A stretch of DNA of 6,283 bases from an uncultured Ruminococcus sp. GTDB lineage: Bacteria > Bacillota > Clostridia > Oscillospirales > Acutalibacteraceae. Of this stretch, positions 4,803-6,283 are shown in pieces; within the stretch, counting starts at the first letter, position 1; the number at the start of each line of letters is the position of its first letter. Both the position numbers and the translations under genes were made by a program. The notes under the pieces are model-generated. The model was not told where the DNA came from, searched no databases, and was given only the letters and a program-made list of their open reading frames with translations. The DNA is taken from the NCBI GenBank assembly GCA_902767175.1, contig CACXGH010000086.1:1-6283 (forward strand), in the 5' to 3' direction.

Positions 4803-4831
4803 ATTATATATCATTTTATGTCAAAAGTAAA
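4803..4831 (-). promoter_or_regulatory. promoter of the Nudix-hemW operon
   Basis: Reading the minus strand, TTTACT (4831-4826) and a perfect TATAAT (4808-4803) are 17 bases apart. Transcription would begin near 4796, giving a leader of about 24 bases. A nearby TTGACA (4825-4820 region) is only 11 bases from the same -10 box and cannot be its partner. Confidence 0.75.
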
Positions 4832-5122
4832 CCATTACTGTTTTTTATGCACGAAAACCAATTTTGCCGGACATTTTTCAGGGGAAACCTTTCCCGGATA
4901 ACAAACTTTTTGTTGTTTGAAATTCTGCGGAATTTTCCGTTCAAATCTGTTTAAAGCTTCTTACCGCAAATTAGTATAAGGAACAAAATACAGGGTATCC
5001 GTAATCTGCGTCTGTCATTTCTCAAAATACCAAAAAGAGCATACTTGGTGCATATGATGTTATTTTCAACCAAAAAATAGCATTTAATCTTATAATAATA
5101 TAAAATATTTACATTTTTCCAC
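4832..5122. other. AT-rich spacer between divergent Nudix and PFOR promoters
   Basis: I find no supportable gene on either strand. Small inverted repeats are present: GGGAAA/TTTCCC (4882-4895), AACAAA/TTTGTT (4900-4914), AAATTC/GAATTT (4920-4935) overlapping CGGAA/TTCCG (4928-4939), and TTGGT/ACCAA (5045-5073). None is a clear terminator or known operator. The last 40 bases (5083-5122) are almost pure A and T and could serve as an UP element for the PFOR promoter. Confidence 0.5.
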
Positions 5123-5151
5123 TTTACATAGCGTAAAAAAAGTGCTAAAAT
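5123..5151 (+). promoter_or_regulatory. nifJ: promoter of the PFOR gene with extended -10
   Basis: TTTACA (5123-5128) and TAAAAT (5146-5151) are 17 bases apart, with TGC (5143-5145) just before the -10, which is an extended -10. An A/T-only stretch lies upstream of the -35. The combination predicts strong expression, as expected for a central fermentation enzyme. Start of transcription would be near 5158, giving a leader of about 97 bases. Confidence 0.8.
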
Positions 5152-5179
5152 GATGATTGATACAATGATGATTTGTATC
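5149..5179 (+). promoter_or_regulatory. 10-bp direct repeat plus 7-bp inverted repeat at the PFOR start point
   Basis: AATGATGATT occurs at 5149-5158 and again at 5164-5173, overlapping the -10 box and the predicted start. Interleaved with it, GATACAA (5159-5165) and TTGTATC (5173-5179) form a perfect inverted repeat with a 7-base centre. The position is typical of a repressor operator. It does not match the Rex consensus (TTGTTAA and its complement) that often governs fermentation genes. The inverted repeat could instead act as a hairpin at the very 5' end of the mRNA. Confidence 0.5.
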
Positions 5180-5188
5180 CGAATGTCG

Positions 5189-5230
5189 ATCTTATTTAAG
5201 ATAGAGCGCCAAAGCACGCTCACATCTTAA
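5189..5230 (+). promoter_or_regulatory. PFOR leader with two mutually exclusive hairpins
   Basis: TTAAGAT (5196-5202) can pair with ATCTTAA (5224-5230), enclosing GAGCG (5204-5208) paired with CGCTC (5217-5221). The same left arm can pair instead with ATCTTA at 5189-5194. The larger fold ends 7 bases before the ribosome binding site. No T-run follows, so it is not a terminator; mRNA stabilisation or control of translation is more plausible. No known riboswitch class is recognised. Confidence 0.45.
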
Positions 5231-5237
5231 AAATAAA

Positions 5238-5245
5238 AAGGAGGA
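5238..5245 (+). promoter_or_regulatory. ribosome binding site AAGGAGGA of PFOR
   Basis: A full-strength AAGGAGGA lies 9 bases before the ATG at 5255 in an unpaired A-rich context. This confirms the start and fits high expression. Confidence 0.85.
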
Positions 5246-5254
5246 CACAAACCT

Positions 5255-6283
5255 ATGGCAAGAAAAATGAAAACCATGGACGGTAACAACGCTGCGGCTC
5301 ATGTAGCCTATGCCTTTACCGAGGTCGCCGGTATCTACCCGATCACACCGTCCAGCCCTATGGCAGACTATGTTGACCAGTGGTCCGCTCAGGGTCTCAA
5401 GAACATCTTCGGAACAACAGTAAAGGTTTCCGAGATGCAGTCAGAAGCAGGTGCAGCAGGTACGGTTCACGGCTCACTCAACGCCGGTGCTCTTACTACT
5501 ACATTTACGGCTTCACAGGGTCTGCTTCTTATGATCCCCAATATGTACAAGATCGCAGGTGAACTGCTTCCGGGCGTATTCCATGTATCAGCCCGCTGCG
5601 TTTCTTCTCATGCGCTTAACATCTTCGGTGATCACTCCGACGTTTATGCCTGCCGTCAGACCGGCTTCGCTATGCTGGCTGAAACAAACACACAGGAGGT
5701 CATGGACCTTTCACCCGTAGCTCATCTTGCTGCTCTTGAAGGCAGAGTACCTTTCCTTAACTTCTTTGACGGTTTCAGAACATCACATGAGATCCAGAAG
5801 ATCGCTATCTGGGACTATGAAGATCTCAAGGAAATGTGCGATATGGATGCTGTAAACGCATTCAGAAAGAGAGCTCTTAATCCTGAGCATCCCGTTATGA
5901 GAGGCTCACATGAAAACGGTGATATCTTCTTCCAGCACAGAGAGGCCTGCAATAAGTATTATGATGCAGTTCCTGCTCTTGTTGAAAAGTACATGGGCAA
6001 GATCAACGAAAAGCTCGGTACAGACTATAAGCTCTTCAACTACTACGGTGCTGAGGATGCTGAAAGAGTTATTATAGCTATGGGCTCTATCTGCGACGTT
6101 GCAGAAGAGGTTATCGACTATATGAACGCTCACGGCGAGAAGGTAGGTCTTGTAAAGGTAAGACTTTATCGTCCCTTCAGAGCTGACAAGCTCGTTGAGG
6201 CTATCCCCGCTTCCTGCAAGAAGATAGCTGTACTCGACAGAACCAAGGAGCCCGGCGCTCTGGGCGAGCCTCTGTTCCTCGAC
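5255..6283 (+). CDS. nifJ: pyruvate:ferredoxin (flavodoxin) oxidoreductase, N-terminal part
   Basis: Cytoplasmic thiamine-diphosphate, iron-sulfur enzyme that converts pyruvate and CoA to acetyl-CoA and CO2 while reducing ferredoxin, the core pyruvate step of anaerobic fermentation. The first 343 codons are present and the frame is open to the right edge; the complete single-chain enzyme is usually near 1170-1200 residues. Domain I covers roughly residues 1-250. Residues T31 in GIYPITPSSPMAD, E64 in EMQSEAGAAG and R114 in FHVSARCVSSHA fall at the same numbers as the pyruvate- and cofactor-contacting residues of the Desulfovibrio africanus enzyme. Domain II follows (about 260 onward), with VRLYRPF and VLDRTKEPGALGEP near the edge. 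Start at 5255 is set by AAGGAGGA (5238-5245). Codon choice is biased to C-ending codons (ATC, TTC, AAC), unlike the neighbouring genes, consistent with high expression. It has its own promoter and leader. Confidence 0.96.
   Translation, partial: MARKMKTMDGNNAAAHVAYAFTEVAGIYPITPSSPMADYVDQWSAQGLKNIFGTTVKVSEMQSEAGAAGTVHGSLNAGALTTTFTASQGLLLMIPNMYKIAGELLPGVFHVSARCVSSHALNIFGDHSDVYACRQTGFAMLAETNTQEVMDLSPVAHLAALEGRVPFLNFFDGFRTSHEIQKIAIWDYEDLKEMCDMDAVNAFRKRALNPEHPVMRGSHENGDIFFQHREACNKYYDAVPALVEKYMGKINEKLGTDYKLFNYYGAEDAERVIIAMGSICDVAEEVIDYMNAHGEKVGLVKVRLYRPFRADKLVEAIPASCKKIAVLDRTKEPGALGEPLFLD

Noticed and set aside
4882..4939. series of small inverted repeats as a terminator or operator
   Set aside because: Stems are 5-6 bp, mostly with loops too short to fold in RNA, no T-run follows, and no gene ends nearby that would need a terminator.
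4951..5223. 90-residue minus-strand frame with a hydrophobic stretch upstream of PFOR
   Set aside because: It starts with GTG without a good ribosome binding site, is composed of AT-rich codons (Ile, Lys, Tyr, Phe) and covers the PFOR promoter and leader.

Overview
The window looks like a chromosomal stretch of an anaerobic, gut-type Bacillota, most likely Ruminococcus or a close relative (Oscillospiraceae). The basis is the strong GGAGG-type ribosome binding sites, the AT-rich spacers with consensus sigma-A promoters, a large single-chain type pyruvate:ferredoxin oxidoreductase (PFOR), HemW and a NudF-type Nudix enzyme. The genus is an inference from protein style, not a database result. It is mainly housekeeping DNA with one lineage-specific operon and some unusually structured non-coding DNA.

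Layout from left to right: (1) a possible gene end at 2-34. (2) A 302-base spacer with TACTACTA/TAGTAGTA repeats and a compact palindrome. (3) A low-molecular-weight protein tyrosine phosphatase gene (337-795, +). (4) A GC-rich, hairpin-packed non-coding island (about 803-1009). (5) A plus-strand operon behind a near-consensus promoter (TTGACA, 17 bases, TAAAAT). It encodes a tail-anchored membrane protein with a RanBP2-like zinc finger (1128-2099), a 41-residue single-pass membrane protein (2133-2258) and a Cys/His-rich ArsR/SmtB-family regulator (2293-2685). All three share the same CACGGAG ribosome-binding context. (6) A two-way terminator (2720-2755) between convergent operons. (7) A minus-strand operon read from a promoter at 4831-4803: Nudix hydrolase (4772-4221), three-helix membrane protein (4189-3842) and HemW (3845-2754). 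The last two overlap by ATGA. (8) A spacer of roughly 420 bases that holds the PFOR promoter and a repeat- and hairpin-rich leader. (9) The first 343 codons of PFOR (5255 to the right edge).

Nudix/ADP-ribose hydrolysis, HemW heme handling and PFOR are core metabolism. The zinc-finger membrane protein, small membrane protein and ArsR regulator look like an uncharacterised module, possibly a membrane-associated metal or thiol response; that is inference from gene order and from the Cys/His content of two of the products. The best candidates for undescribed biology are this module, the structured island at 803-1009 and the PFOR leader.
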